Assembly: GCF_900100265.1 (NCBI RefSeq)
Contig: NZ_LT629696.1
Coordinates: forward strand, 2,294,001-2,358,000
DNA: 64,000 bases
Reading direction: 5' to 3'
Origin: Leifsonia sp. 466MF
GTDB taxonomy: Bacteria > Actinomycetota > Actinomycetes > Actinomycetales > Microbacteriaceae
The notes beneath the pieces were generated by a model. It saw only the letters and a program-made list of their open reading frames with translations. It made no database searches and was not told the DNA's origin. The translations under genes were made by a program, and so were the position numbers. Below are positions 50,404 through 58,903 of the stretch, one piece after another. Numbering within the stretch: position 1 is the first letter of the stretch; every line of letters begins with the position of its first letter.

Positions 50404-50688
50404 ATGATCCCCGACGAAGCGGACGGATGGATGCTCACCTGCGTCCTGGTCGCCCGTGACGGCAGCGAGACCACCCTCTCGGTGCCCTCCCTCTCCCGAA
50501 CGCCGCCCAGCCGCATCCGCCGCCCCTCCCATCTCGGAGGCGCCGCCGTCGTCGATGTCTACGCGTTCTCCGCGCTTCGGGGCACTCCACCCTGCGCGGT
50601 GTACGGCTTCGAATGCACCGTGCCGCTGAGCACGGACGAGCTCCCGGCGGACGATTCTCCGGCCGCCGGTCCCGCGCCGTCCGACTGA
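50404..50688 (+). CDS. Small hypothetical protein
   Basis: A 94-residue protein (MLTCVLVARDGSETTLSVPS and VVDVYAFSALRGTPPCAVYG stretches) with a beta-rich body and a Pro/Ala/Asp tail. No family is recognised. TAGGGT ends six bases before the ATG, giving a leaderless promoter that strongly supports the start. A 12-base hairpin terminator follows. Two cysteines (residues 13 and 63) are present. Role unknown. Confidence 0.6.
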   Translation: MIPDEADGWMLTCVLVARDGSETTLSVPSLSRTPPSRIRRPSHLGGAAVVDVYAFSALRGTPPCAVYGFECTVPLSTDELPADDSPAAGPAPSD

Positions 50689-50707
50689 CGGGAGTCGGAG
50701 AAAGGTC

Positions 50708-50752
50708 GGGTGCCGGCACTCGGCGCAGCGAGATTCCCCGGTGCCGGCACCC
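50708..50752. terminator. Bidirectional terminator
   Basis: Perfect arms GGGTGCCGGCAC and GTGCCGGCACCC enclose a 21-base loop between two convergent small genes. Confidence 0.75.
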
Positions 50753-50816
50753 TTGTCGTCATGTCGGGCATAACGACCTCTATACAGGCTTGTGCTCACC
50801 CTGCCCGGGTATGGGG

Positions 50817-50830
50817 CGAAAAGCCTAGAC
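50817..50830. repeat. 14-base repeat, copy 2
   Basis: Identical to 49988-50001. It is followed by AGCAATGTCCGCTATTG, another small inverted repeat (CAAT..ATTG), at the 3' end of the minus-strand gene at 50842. The flanking palindrome differs from copy 1. Confidence 0.45.
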
Positions 50831-50841
50831 AGCAATGTCCG

Positions 50842-51207
50842 CTATTGAATGCGCGGCTGTGTCTCCGTTCCAGCGCGCCCGTCCGGGACCACGCCCCGAG
50901 CGGTGTAGCGGAGCCTGCGCACCCCCCGCAGCGGACCGGACCCTACGGCCGCCTGCATGTGCAGGAAGAACAGGGTAAAGGACCGGTCGACGCTGTCGGT
51001 GCCGGACAGCCCGTGCAGAGCCGCGTCGTCGGCGACCAGGCGGGCGTTGGCGAGCAGCGCATCCTCCTCCACCCGCACCTCCACGATCCGGTGGTCCGGG
51101 GTCAGCACCTGCAGCAGCAGTGCGCCGGCATCCACGACGTGGACGCCCGGCACCCGTTCCAGCGACCGCAGGAAGCGGTCCACGATCCGTCTCTCGCCTC
51201 GCGGCAT
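50842..51207 (-). CDS. Hypothetical protein
   Basis: A 121-residue soluble protein with an N-terminal basic helix (ERRIVDRFLRSLERVPGVHV), a strand pair (GALLLQVLTPDHRIVEVRVE) and a C-terminal helix-strand part (SFTLFFLHMQAAVGSGPLR). No family is recognised. The ribosome-binding site GGAAGGAG 7 bases before the ATG strongly supports it. It lies 119 bases after the aspA start region of the same strand and may be its distal neighbour in the operon, although the aspA stop is 119 bases upstream of this start. Confidence 0.6.
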   Translation of the reverse strand: MPRGERRIVDRFLRSLERVPGVHVVDAGALLLQVLTPDHRIVEVRVEEDALLANARLVADDAALHGLSGTDSVDRSFTLFFLHMQAAVGSGPLRGVRRLRYTARGVVPDGRAGTETQPRIQ

Positions 51208-51326
51208 CCGTCGCTCCTTCCGGCGGAGCCGCGTCGACCCGCTGGGCCAGCGGGAAGGCGAGCATCCGTCCACTGGAGTAGACGAGCGAGTCTGCGTTCG
51301 ATGACGGAGCTGAGGAGCCCCGGCTC

Positions 51327-52919
51327 TCACTCGGTATCGGAGCGTGCCTCGCGGATGGCGTCCGCCTGGATCACCGGGATGGCCGTCGTGACGACTTCCA
51401 GGCCGCTCAGACGGGCGGGCGACAGCAGCCGGGTGACCTCCTCGCGGCTCATCAGCTTCGCCTCGACGACGAGGTCGGCGACGTTGCGGCCGGTCAGGAG
51501 GGCCGACTTGGCGAGCGCGGCGGAGGCGGCGTAGCCGATGTGCGGGGTGAGCGCGGTGATCACGCCGACGGACGACCCGACCATCGCGCCGAGGCGCTCC
51601 TCGTTCGCCGTGATGCCGTCCACGCAGTTGATCCGGAGCGTGCGGAACGCCTGCGCCATCCACGTGATGCTCTGCAGCAGGGAGTGCGCGATGACCGGCT
51701 CGAAGGCGTTGAGCTGCAGCTGGCCGCCCTCGGCCGCCATGGTGACCGTCACGTCCGCGCCGGCGACCGAGAAGGCCACCTGGTTGACGACCTCGGGGAT
51801 GACGGGGTTGACCTTGCCGGGCATGATGCTCGAGCCGGCCTGGCGGGCCGGGAGATTGATCTCGCCGAGACCCGCCTGGGGTCCGGAGGAGAGCAGGCGG
51901 AGGTCGTTGCAGATCTTCGAGAGCTTGATCGCGCTGCGCTTCAGCGAGCCGGAGAACGACATGAACGCGCCGGCGTCGCTTGTGGACTCGATGAGGTCGG
52001 GAGCGGTCTCGAGGTTCAGGCCGGTGATGACGTTCAGGTGACGGACGGCGGCGGCGGCGTAGCCCGGATCCGCGGTGATCCCCGTGCCGATCGCGGTCGC
52101 ACCGAGGTTGATCTCGGCGAGCAGCCACTTCGTCTCGGTCAGGCGCGCGTGGTCCTCCGTCAGCGTGGTGGCGAAGCCGTGGAACTCCTGGCCCAGGGTC
52201 ATGGGCACGGCATCCTGCAGCTGCGTCCGGCCGACCTTCAGGATGTTGCGGAACTCGGCCGCCTTGGCCGCGAACGAGTCCCGCAGCAGCGCGAGCTCGT
52301 CGAGCAGGTGCCCGAGCGCGAAGGTGAGGCCGATCTTGATGGCGGTCGGGTACGTGTCGTTCGTGCTCTGACTGCGGTTGACGTCGTCGATCGGGTGCAG
52401 GTGGGAGTAGTCGCCCTTCTCGTGCCCGTCGAGCTCGAGCGCGATGTTGGCGATGACCTCGTTCGCGTTCATGTTGGTCGAGGTTCCGGCGCCGCCCTGC
52501 ATGACGCCGACCACGAACTGGTCGTGGTACCGGCCGTCGATGATGAGCTGGCAGGCGCGGTCGATCAGCTCGGCCTTGTGCGCCTCCAGCACCCCGATCT
52601 CGGCGTTGGCGCGTGCTGCGGCCTGCTTGACGCTGGCCAGGGCGACGATGAGGTCCGGGTAGACGGAGATCGGGCGCTTGGCGATCGGGAAGTTCTCCAG
52701 CGCGCGCGAGGTGTGGATGCCCCAGTACGCGTCGGCCGGGATCTCGCGGCTGCCGAGCGAATCGGTCTCGATGCGGGTCGGGCGCCCCTCCGCGCTGGGG
52801 GTCGGGACGTCGGAGACGTTCTCGGACGCATCGGTGACGACGAGTCCGGACGGGGTGACGACGGGGATGGGGGCTGTCTTCGACTCGTCCATGGTTGCTG
52901 TCGGGTTCACGGTTGGCAC
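51327..52919 (-). CDS. aspA: Aspartate ammonia-lyase
   Basis: A 530-residue class II fumarase/aspartase-superfamily enzyme interconverting aspartate and fumarate plus ammonia. The signature loop SSIMPGKVNPVIPEVVNQV holds the catalytic Ser and Lys. GGAGTSTNMNANEVIANIAL, HPIDDVNRSQSTNDTYPTA and VGRTQLQDAVPMTLGQEF are the other conserved regions. An N-terminal extension of about 55 Pro/Thr/Ser residues is probably disordered. I chose GTG 52919 because GAGAGG lies five bases upstream; the ATG nine codons later has no ribosome-binding site. Confidence 0.93.
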   Translation of the reverse strand: MPTVNPTATMDESKTAPIPVVTPSGLVVTDASENVSDVPTPSAEGRPTRIETDSLGSREIPADAYWGIHTSRALENFPIAKRPISVYPDLIVALASVKQAAARANAEIGVLEAHKAELIDRACQLIIDGRYHDQFVVGVMQGGAGTSTNMNANEVIANIALELDGHEKGDYSHLHPIDDVNRSQSTNDTYPTAIKIGLTFALGHLLDELALLRDSFAAKAAEFRNILKVGRTQLQDAVPMTLGQEFHGFATTLTEDHARLTETKWLLAEINLGATAIGTGITADPGYAAAAVRHLNVITGLNLETAPDLIESTSDAGAFMSFSGSLKRSAIKLSKICNDLRLLSSGPQAGLGEINLPARQAGSSIMPGKVNPVIPEVVNQVAFSVAGADVTVTMAAEGGQLQLNAFEPVIAHSLLQSITWMAQAFRTLRINCVDGITANEERLGAMVGSSVGVITALTPHIGYAASAALAKSALLTGRNVADLVVEAKLMSREEVTRLLSPARLSGLEVVTTAIPVIQADAIREARSDTE

Positions 52920-53081
52920 CGTTGCCTCTCGTTGTGCGTTGGCATGTCTTTCGGGCGCCGGACGTTCGTGGCCTCCGGCAGTGCCGAGCCTACCCCCGGG
53001 TCTGTGAGGCCCACTGGACGACCTGTCGCCCATCTCCACACTCCTTCGACACGATGTCCATCGCAGCGGACGGTTGCGGGA

Positions 53082-54464
53082 TCAGCCCAGCTTGCGCAGC
53101 AGACCGCGCGCGAAGCGGTCCTTCGCCTCGGTGTACGGCGGGTAGATCAGCTGCATGGTGTCGGGGCTGAGCGACTTGCTGAGCACGGCCTTCTCGTGGC
53201 TGAAGGTCCGCAGAGATCGCTCGCCGTGATAGGCGCCGGCGCCGCTCTCGCCGACGCCGCCGAACGGGAGTCCGGCGACCGCGAGGTGCGCAGCCGGAAC
53301 ACCGAAGCCGACCGCGCCGGAGCTGGTCTCGGTGAGGATGCGGCGGCGGGTCGTCGCGCTCGAGGTGAACACGTACAGGGCGAGCGGCTTGTCCCCCGCG
53401 CGGATGAAGTGGATGGCGTCGTCGAGGCCGTCGACGGGAAGGATCGGGAGGATGGGGCCGAAGATCTCCTCCGCCATCGCGGGCGACTCGGGCGCGACAT
53501 CGGTGAGCACGGTCGGAGCGAGGTACCGGGTCTCGGCGTCGTGGTCGCCGCCGACCGCCGCAGTGCCCGAGCCGAGCATCCCGGCCAGCCGTTCGAATTG
53601 GCGGTCGTTGACGATGCGGCCGTAGTCCGGGCTCTCCGCCGGGTCGTCGCCGTAGAGGTCGCGGACCGCGTCGCGCAGCGCGTCGGCGAGGCGCGGGACG
53701 ATGGAACGTTCGGCGAGCACGTAGTCGGGCGCGACGCACGTCTGCCCGGCGTTCATGAACTTGCCCCAGGCGATGCGTCGGGCGGCGGCGGCGATGTCGA
53801 CCGTGGCATCGACGTAGACGGGCGACTTGCCGCCGAGCTCCAGCGTGACCGGGGTGAGGTTCTCGACCGCTGCGGCGGCGACGATGCGGCCGACGCGGCC
53901 GTTGCCGGTGTAGAAGATGTGGTCCCACCGCTGGGCGAGCAGGTCGGTGGTGTCCTCCACGCCGCCCTCGACGACCGCGACGGCGCGGGGATCGAGGTAC
54001 TGCGGGATGAGGCGCGCCATCGCCGCGGACGTCGCCGGGGCGAGCTCGCTCGGCTTGAGCACGACCGCGTTGCCGGCCGCGAGCGCGCCCACCAGCGGGG
54101 CGAGCAGCAGCTGCACGGGGTAGTTCCACGGCGCGATGACGAGCACGACGCCGACCGGCTCGAGCATCGTGGATGCGCGCGCAGGGAGCAGCGCTCCGGG
54201 AACGGACACGCGGCGCGGCCGCAGCCAGCGGCGCAGGTGCTTGAGCGTGTGGTCGATCTCGCCGACGACGAACCCGAGCTCGGCGATCTGCGACTCGGTC
54301 GGGCTCTTCGCCAGGTCGGCGAGCAGCGCATCCTCGAACTCCGCGGACCGGTCGGTGAGCATGCGCCGCAGCGCCCGCAGCTGGTCGAGGCGCCACGCGA
54401 GCGGCTTGGTGACCCCTCGCTCGAAAGCGGACCGGAGCTCGTCGACCGTGCGCGCATGCGTCAT
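53082..54464 (-). CDS. Aldehyde dehydrogenase family protein
   Basis: A 460-residue NAD(P)-dependent aldehyde dehydrogenase of the shorter class 3-like type. [35 protein letters not shown] (general-base Glu) and [13 protein letters not shown] (catalytic Cys) are present, as is the late [12 protein letters not shown]. The C-terminus has a hydrophobic patch but no clear anchor. TAGGAT six bases before the ATG signals a leaderless promoter. Upstream lies a repeat cluster and trmB. The substrate is likely a medium-chain or aromatic aldehyde, which is inference from the class. Confidence 0.9.
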   Translation of the reverse strand: MTHARTVDELRSAFERGVTKPLAWRLDQLRALRRMLTDRSAEFEDALLADLAKSPTESQIAELGFVVGEIDHTLKHLRRWLRPRRVSVPGALLPARASTMLEPVGVVLVIAPWNYPVQLLLAPLVGALAAGNAVVLKPSELAPATSAAMARLIPQYLDPRAVAVVEGGVEDTTDLLAQRWDHIFYTGNGRVGRIVAAAAVENLTPVTLELGGKSPVYVDATVDIAAAARRIAWGKFMNAGQTCVAPDYVLAERSIVPRLADALRDAVRDLYGDDPAESPDYGRIVNDRQFERLAGMLGSGTAAVGGDHDAETRYLAPTVLTDVAPESPAMAEEIFGPILPILPVDGLDDAIHFIRAGDKPLALYVFTSSATTRRRILTETSSGAVGFGVPAAHLAVAGLPFGGVGESGAGAYHGERSLRTFSHEKAVLSKSLSPDTMQLIYPPYTEAKDRFARGLLRKLG

Positions 54465-54515
54465 GCGCCCATCCTACGAACCCGGGCGGTTCCGAGGGTC
54501 GGAGGCGTGCGCCCC

Positions 54516-54717
54516 GAAAGGGAGGCGATCCGGTGCCGGGGGTCGTCCGCGGCCGTCCGTTTTCCACGACGCGCCGGGTTCGGGATGCGGATCGCCTCCT
54601 TTTCCGTCCTCGGCGGTGGCCGGACGGAAAAGGAGGCGACTCTCGTCGACACGCAGGCTCGACGCGAGAAACGGAGGCGATCCGGCGGGATGTGGGACCG
54701 GATGACCTCCCTTTCCG
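54516..54717. repeat. Cluster of short inverted motifs, family E cluster 2
   Basis: Five copies of the motif GGATCGCCTCCnTTTCCG or its complement lie at 54516-54533 (reverse), 54589-54606 (forward), 54625-54640 (reverse), 54668-54685 (reverse) and 54700-54717 (forward). They fill most of the 289-base gap between the ALDH start and the trmB stop. The forward copy at 54589 and the reverse copy at 54625 can form a hairpin. Confidence 0.75.
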
Positions 54718-54753
54718 TCGTGGACGGACGGATGGGGTCTGCGGGCGGGCGGG

Positions 54754-55437
54754 TCAGCGAGTGGGACGGTACGCGAGGTCGAAGATGGCGTGGCCGAGGC
54801 GCTCGCCCCGGCGCTCGAACTTGGTGACCGGGCGGTCGTCCGGGCGCGGGATGAAGTGCGCATCGCCCGCGAGGTTCACAAGACCGGGCTCGGCGTCGAG
54901 CACCTCGATCATGTGCTCGGCGTACGGCTCCCAGTCGGTCGCGAGCCGGAGCACGCCCTCCGGGGACAGCGCGGCGACGAAAAGTCGGGCGACCTCCGGC
55001 TGGATGAGCCTGCGCCGGTGGTGACGCGCCTTGGGCCAGGGGTCGGGGAAGAAGATGAGGATCTCATCCACCGAGCCTGCGGGGAGCCCGCGCTCGAACA
55101 CCTCGACCGCGTCGTGCCGCACGATGCGGATGTTCGTGAGTCCGCGATCCCGCATCGCGCCGAGCACCCGGCCGATGCCTGCGCCGTGCACCTCGATGCC
55201 GAGGAAGTCGCGGTCGGGATGGCGCTCCGCCAGGGTCAGCAGGTTCTCGCCGTTGCCGAAGCCGATCTCGACCACGCGGGGGGCCGTGCGCCCGAAGATC
55301 GCGTCCAGGTCAAGAGACGAGCCGTCGAAGTCGACGCCGAAGCTCGGCCACAGTTCGTCGATCGCGCGCGACTGGGCTTCGGTCTTGCGGCCGCGCACCA
55401 CGAAGCTGCGCGGCCGGACGAGGGGGGATGGTTCCAT
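54754..55437 (-). CDS. trmB: tRNA (guanosine(46)-N7)-methyltransferase
   Basis: A 227-residue SAM-dependent methyltransferase making m7G46 in tRNA variable loops. Landmarks: VVEIGFGNGENLLTLAERHP (SAM motif), FLGIEVHGAGIGRVL, ILIFFPDPWPKARHHRRRLI and the final TKFERRGERLGHAIFDL. The ATG at 55437 follows GACAAT by six bases, a near-consensus leaderless promoter; an in-frame ATG 16 codons upstream has no signal. It is followed by the family E repeat cluster. Confidence 0.93.
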   Translation of the reverse strand: MEPSPLVRPRSFVVRGRKTEAQSRAIDELWPSFGVDFDGSSLDLDAIFGRTAPRVVEIGFGNGENLLTLAERHPDRDFLGIEVHGAGIGRVLGAMRDRGLTNIRIVRHDAVEVFERGLPAGSVDEILIFFPDPWPKARHHRRRLIQPEVARLFVAALSPEGVLRLATDWEPYAEHMIEVLDAEPGLVNLAGDAHFIPRPDDRPVTKFERRGERLGHAIFDLAYRPTR

Positions 55438-55575
55438 CCCCCCATTGTCCCCTGTCGGCTCAGAGCCAGGCGCGGTGGAGCTCAAAGCAGCGCGGAGCGA
55501 TGCCGCGACCCCAGCGCCGAGGGAGCCTGCGACCGAGGTCTGACACTGGGATCGATCTACGAACCGCGTGGCGAC

Positions 55576-55866
55576 TCAGAGCCACGCGAACGGCAGCGCC
55601 AGGACGCCGAACCCGATGCCCACGAGGGCGAGCAGGGCGAAGAACGCTGCGCCGGCGAGCATCACGGCGTTGAGGACGATTCCCCACACCGCGAAGGTCT
55701 TCCCCAGCGGCTCGCGCTTCAGCGCCATGATGCCGACGACGAGGCCGGCGACCGGAGCGATGAGCGTCCAGCCGAAGACGATGGAGGCGAGTCCGAGCGC
55801 GAAGCTCGTGATGCTGAGGGTGCGGTCGGGAGTGGCTGTCTGGTACGGGGTGCTGGTGGTGGTCAT
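55576..55866 (-). CDS. DUF4190 membrane protein
   Basis: A 96-residue membrane protein with two hydrophobic helices (SITSFALGLASIVFGWTLIA and NAVMLAGAAFFALLALVGIG) separated by the polar ALKREPLGKTFAV loop, matching DUF4190. The first 20 residues are Thr/Ser-rich. Function unknown. ATG 55866 is preceded by GGATGGAGAC, giving a closely spaced ribosome-binding site. A GC-rich hairpin at 55565-55588 overlaps its stop and may terminate it. Confidence 0.78.
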   Translation of the reverse strand: MTTTSTPYQTATPDRTLSITSFALGLASIVFGWTLIAPVAGLVVGIMALKREPLGKTFAVWGIVLNAVMLAGAAFFALLALVGIGFGVLALPFAWL

Positions 55867-55941
55867 GTCTCCATCCAACCGGCGCCCGGTCGCGCCCGGT
55901 ATCCGGATAACCCCCGAGTGAACCCTGAGGAAACCCCGGCC

Positions 55942-57387
55942 CTACACCTGCCCGAGCAGCCCCTCGATGGGACCGCGCGCGAAGTAGATGAGGAAGCCGG
56001 CGGCGACGATCCAGAGCAGCGGGCTGATCTCGCGGGCCTTGCCGGCGAGCGAGCGGATGAGAACCCAGCTGATGAAGCCGACCCCGATCCCGTTGGCGAT
56101 CGAGTACGTGAGCGGCATGACGATGATCGTCAGGAACACCGGGAGCACCACCGAGAACTCGGTGAAGTCGATGTGCTTGATCTGCACCACCATCAGGGCG
56201 CCGACCACGACGAGCGCGGCGGCGGCCACCTCCAGCGGGACCACCTGGGTCAGCGGCGTGAAGAACATCGCGAGCAGGAACAGCGCGCCGGTGATGACAC
56301 TGGCGAAGCCGGTCTTCGCTCCCTCGCCGATGCCGGAGGCCGACTCCACGAACACCGTGTTCGACGACGACGAGGTGCCACCGCCGACGATCGCGCCGAC
56401 ACCCTCCACGATGAGCGCGGGCTGCAGGCGCGGGAAGGTGCCGTCCTCGTTCGCCAGGCCGGCGCTCCGTGCCAGGCCGGTCATCGAGCCCATGGCGTCG
56501 AAGAAGTTCGTGAAGACGAGCGTGAAGATGAGCATGATCGCGGCGAGGGCGCCGATCCGGCCGAAGGCCCCGAACAGGTCCACCTGGCCGACGAGGCTGA
56601 GGTCCGGCAGCGAGACGAGCGAGGTCGGCAGCTGCGGGACGGTCAGGTTCCAGCCGGCCGGGTTCTTCCCCATCGACGGGCCGACGTGCCAGATGGCCTC
56701 CGCGATGATCGCGACGACCGTCGCGGCGACGATGCCGATCAGCAGCGCGCCCTTCACCTTGCGCGCCATCAGCACGCCCATGATGACGAGGGCGATGAGG
56801 AAGGTGATGGTCGGCAGAGTCGCGATGGATCCGGCCTCACCGAGCTGGACGGGCGGCGACGAGAGCGTCGTGGTGCGGACGAAGCCGCTGTCTACGAAGC
56901 CGATGAACGCGATGAAGAGGCCGATGCCGACCGTGATCGCCGTCTTCAGCGGCGCCGGGACGGCGTTGAAGATGAGCTTCCGCAACCCGGTCGCCGAGAG
57001 CAGCACGATGATCACGCCGTTGATGACGACGAGGCCCATCGCCTCCTGCCAGGTGAGGATCTTGACCACGTTGACGGCGAGGAACGAGTTGATGCCGAGC
57101 CCGGCCGCGAACGCGAACGGCAGCCGAGCGATCAGGCCGAACAGCACGGTCATCACACCGGCGCTCAGTGCCGTGACGGCGGCGACCTGGGTCGTGCCCA
57201 GGGTGTGGCCCACCACATCCTTCGTCCCGCCCAGGATCAGCGGGTTCAGGATGACGATGTACGCCATGGTGACGAAGGTGAGGACGCCGCCGCGCACCTC
57301 CGTTCCCCACGTCGTGCCGCGGGCGCTGATCTCGAAGAAGCGGTCGAAGCGCCCCGTGGAGGTGGGCGCGCTGGTCGATGCGGAAAT
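55942..57387 (-). CDS. NCS2/AzgA-family purine-type permease, apparent ATT start
   Basis: A 481-residue permease with about 12-14 helices. GLGINSFLAVNVVKILTWQE, FTNFFDAMGSMTGLARSAGL and GGGTSSSSNTVFVESASGIG are signatures of the AzgA-like hypoxanthine/guanine/adenine transporters. The conserved N-terminal FDRFFEISARGTTWGTEVRG is coded upstream of the first canonical start (GTG 57297). Between the in-frame stop and that GTG there is no ATG, GTG or TTG, but an ATT at 57387 has GGGAG about 5-6 bases upstream. I therefore extend to the ATT. It is divergent from a uracil-type permease. Confidence 0.85.
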   Translation of the reverse strand: MSASTSAPTSTGRFDRFFEISARGTTWGTEVRGGVLTFVTMAYIVILNPLILGGTKDVVGHTLGTTQVAAVTALSAGVMTVLFGLIARLPFAFAAGLGINSFLAVNVVKILTWQEAMGLVVINGVIIVLLSATGLRKLIFNAVPAPLKTAITVGIGLFIAFIGFVDSGFVRTTTLSSPPVQLGEAGSIATLPTITFLIALVIMGVLMARKVKGALLIGIVAATVVAIIAEAIWHVGPSMGKNPAGWNLTVPQLPTSLVSLPDLSLVGQVDLFGAFGRIGALAAIMLIFTLVFTNFFDAMGSMTGLARSAGLANEDGTFPRLQPALIVEGVGAIVGGGTSSSSNTVFVESASGIGEGAKTGFASVITGALFLLAMFFTPLTQVVPLEVAAAALVVVGALMVVQIKHIDFTEFSVVLPVFLTIIVMPLTYSIANGIGVGFISWVLIRSLAGKAREISPLLWIVAAGFLIYFARGPIEGLLGQV

Positions 57388-57399
57388 GGTGGACTCCCG

Positions 57400-57405
57400 T
57401 AGGAT
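57400..57405 (+). promoter_or_regulatory. Putative -10 box for the uracil permease gene
   Basis: TAGGAT on the plus strand lies 96 bases before ATG 57502, leaving a leader of about 90 bases that could hold regulation. I see no pyrR or purine-riboswitch fold in it by eye. Confidence 0.35.
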
Positions 57406-57501
57406 CGGTGGGCGGTGGACGGCGAAGACTCAGGTTCGTCGAGTAATGCGCGAATGCGCAGCACCAAGCCTATTCCGACTCACGACCTCCGAAGGACACG
57501 C

Positions 57502-58779
57502 ATGGCACTGCCCTGGACGCTGCATGGTGATGGCAAGAAGGTGGGCGCGCACGAGATCGTGCTGCCCGGCGAACGGCTGACCTGGCCCCGTACGATCGGG
57601 CTCGGCGCGCAGCACGTCGTCGCCATGTTCGGTGCGACGTTCCTGGTGCCGCTGCTCACCGGCTTCCCGCCCGCGACGACCCTGCTGTTCTCGGGCGTCG
57701 GCACGCTGCTCTTCCTCGTCATCACCGGCAACCGGCTGCCCAGCTACCTCGGCTCGTCGTTCGCGTTCATCGTCCCGATCGTCGCGGCGACGAAGGCCGA
57801 CGGGATGCCGTCCGCCCTGTTCGGGATCGTCGTCACCGGTGTCCTCCTGGCCGTCGTCGGCCTGATCGTCATCGCGACCGGGACCGGGTGGATCGACGGG
57901 CTCATGCCGCCGGTGGTGGCCGGCGCGATCGTCGCCCTGATCGGCTTCAACCTGGCTCCCGCCGCGAAGAACAACTTCGTCCAGGCGCCCGTCACGGCCC
58001 TGGTGACGCTGGCCGCGGTCATCCTCTGCACCGTCCTCTTCCGCGGGATGCTCGGCCGGCTCTCGATCTTCCTCGGCGTCGCCGTAGGGTACGTGTTCGC
58101 GGTGATCGTCGGCCAGGTGAACTTCGACGCCGTCGCCAAGGCTCCGTGGATCGGCTTCCCGCAGTTCACCCTGCCCGCCAACCCGTTCGTCTCCCCCGCG
58201 ACGACCTGGGGCATCCTGCCCGCGTTCCTCCCGGTCGTCCTCGTGCTGATCGCCGAGAACGTCGGGCACATCCGCGGTGTCGCGCAGCTCACCGACCCCT
58301 CGGTCAACCGGCTGACCGGCCGGGCGCTCTTCGCGGACGGCGTCGCCACCACCATCGCCGGCTTCTTCGGCGGCTCGGGGACGACGACCTACGGCGAGAA
58401 CATCGGCGTCATGGCGGCGACGCGCGTCTACTCCACCGCCGCCTACTGGGTCGCCGGAATCGTCGCCGTGCTGCTGGGGCTCTCCCCCAAGGTCGGCGCC
58501 GTCATCAACACCATTCCCGCGGGCGTGCTCGGCGGTGTGACCACCGCGCTGTACGGCCTGATCGGCATCATCGGCGTGAAGATCTGGCTCGACAACAAGG
58601 TCGACTTCTCCAAGCCGGTCAACCAGTTCACGGCGGCGACGGCGCTCATCATCGGTGTCGGCGACTTCACGCTGAACCTCGGTCAGCTGACCTTCAACGG
58701 GATCGCACTGGGCGCCATCGCGGCGATCGTCGTCTATCACGTGATGGCGTCGATCGCGCGGCTGCGCGGGACGGACTGA
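57502..58779 (+). CDS. uraA: Uracil/xanthine permease (NCS2 family, UraA-like)
   Basis: A 425-residue nucleobase:H+ symporter with 14 expected helices. LPSYLGSSFAFIVPIVA in the third helix, VLIAENVGHIRGVAQLTDPS (substrate-binding Glu) and GGSGTTTYGENIGVMAATRV (second Glu) are UraA hallmarks. The start is ATG with AAGGA six bases upstream. Placing two NCS2 members of different subfamilies back to back suggests joint purine and pyrimidine salvage. Confidence 0.88.
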   Translation: MALPWTLHGDGKKVGAHEIVLPGERLTWPRTIGLGAQHVVAMFGATFLVPLLTGFPPATTLLFSGVGTLLFLVITGNRLPSYLGSSFAFIVPIVAATKADGMPSALFGIVVTGVLLAVVGLIVIATGTGWIDGLMPPVVAGAIVALIGFNLAPAAKNNFVQAPVTALVTLAAVILCTVLFRGMLGRLSIFLGVAVGYVFAVIVGQVNFDAVAKAPWIGFPQFTLPANPFVSPATTWGILPAFLPVVLVLIAENVGHIRGVAQLTDPSVNRLTGRALFADGVATTIAGFFGGSGTTTYGENIGVMAATRVYSTAAYWVAGIVAVLLGLSPKVGAVINTIPAGVLGGVTTALYGLIGIIGVKIWLDNKVDFSKPVNQFTAATALIIGVGDFTLNLGQLTFNGIALGAIAAIVVYHVMASIARLRGTD

Positions 58780-58811
58780 CGCTGCGGGCGGACTGAGTCC
58801 GGCTCCGTCAC

Positions 58812-58839
58812 AATGCGGGTATTCGCGCGTCTCTAGGGG
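58812..58839 (+). promoter_or_regulatory. Conserved upstream element of paralogous secreted protein 1
   Basis: AATGCGGGTATTCGCGCGTC then TCTAGGGG resembles the element at 61453-61479 upstream of the second paralogue. The distance to the start is similar (about 65 bases). It may be a shared promoter or operator. Confidence 0.4.
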
Positions 58840-58903
58840 TGGGCGCGCTCTTCGGGTGCGCCTGCGTCGCCGATGGGCGACGCCTCCCCCAACAGAGAGC
58901 ACC

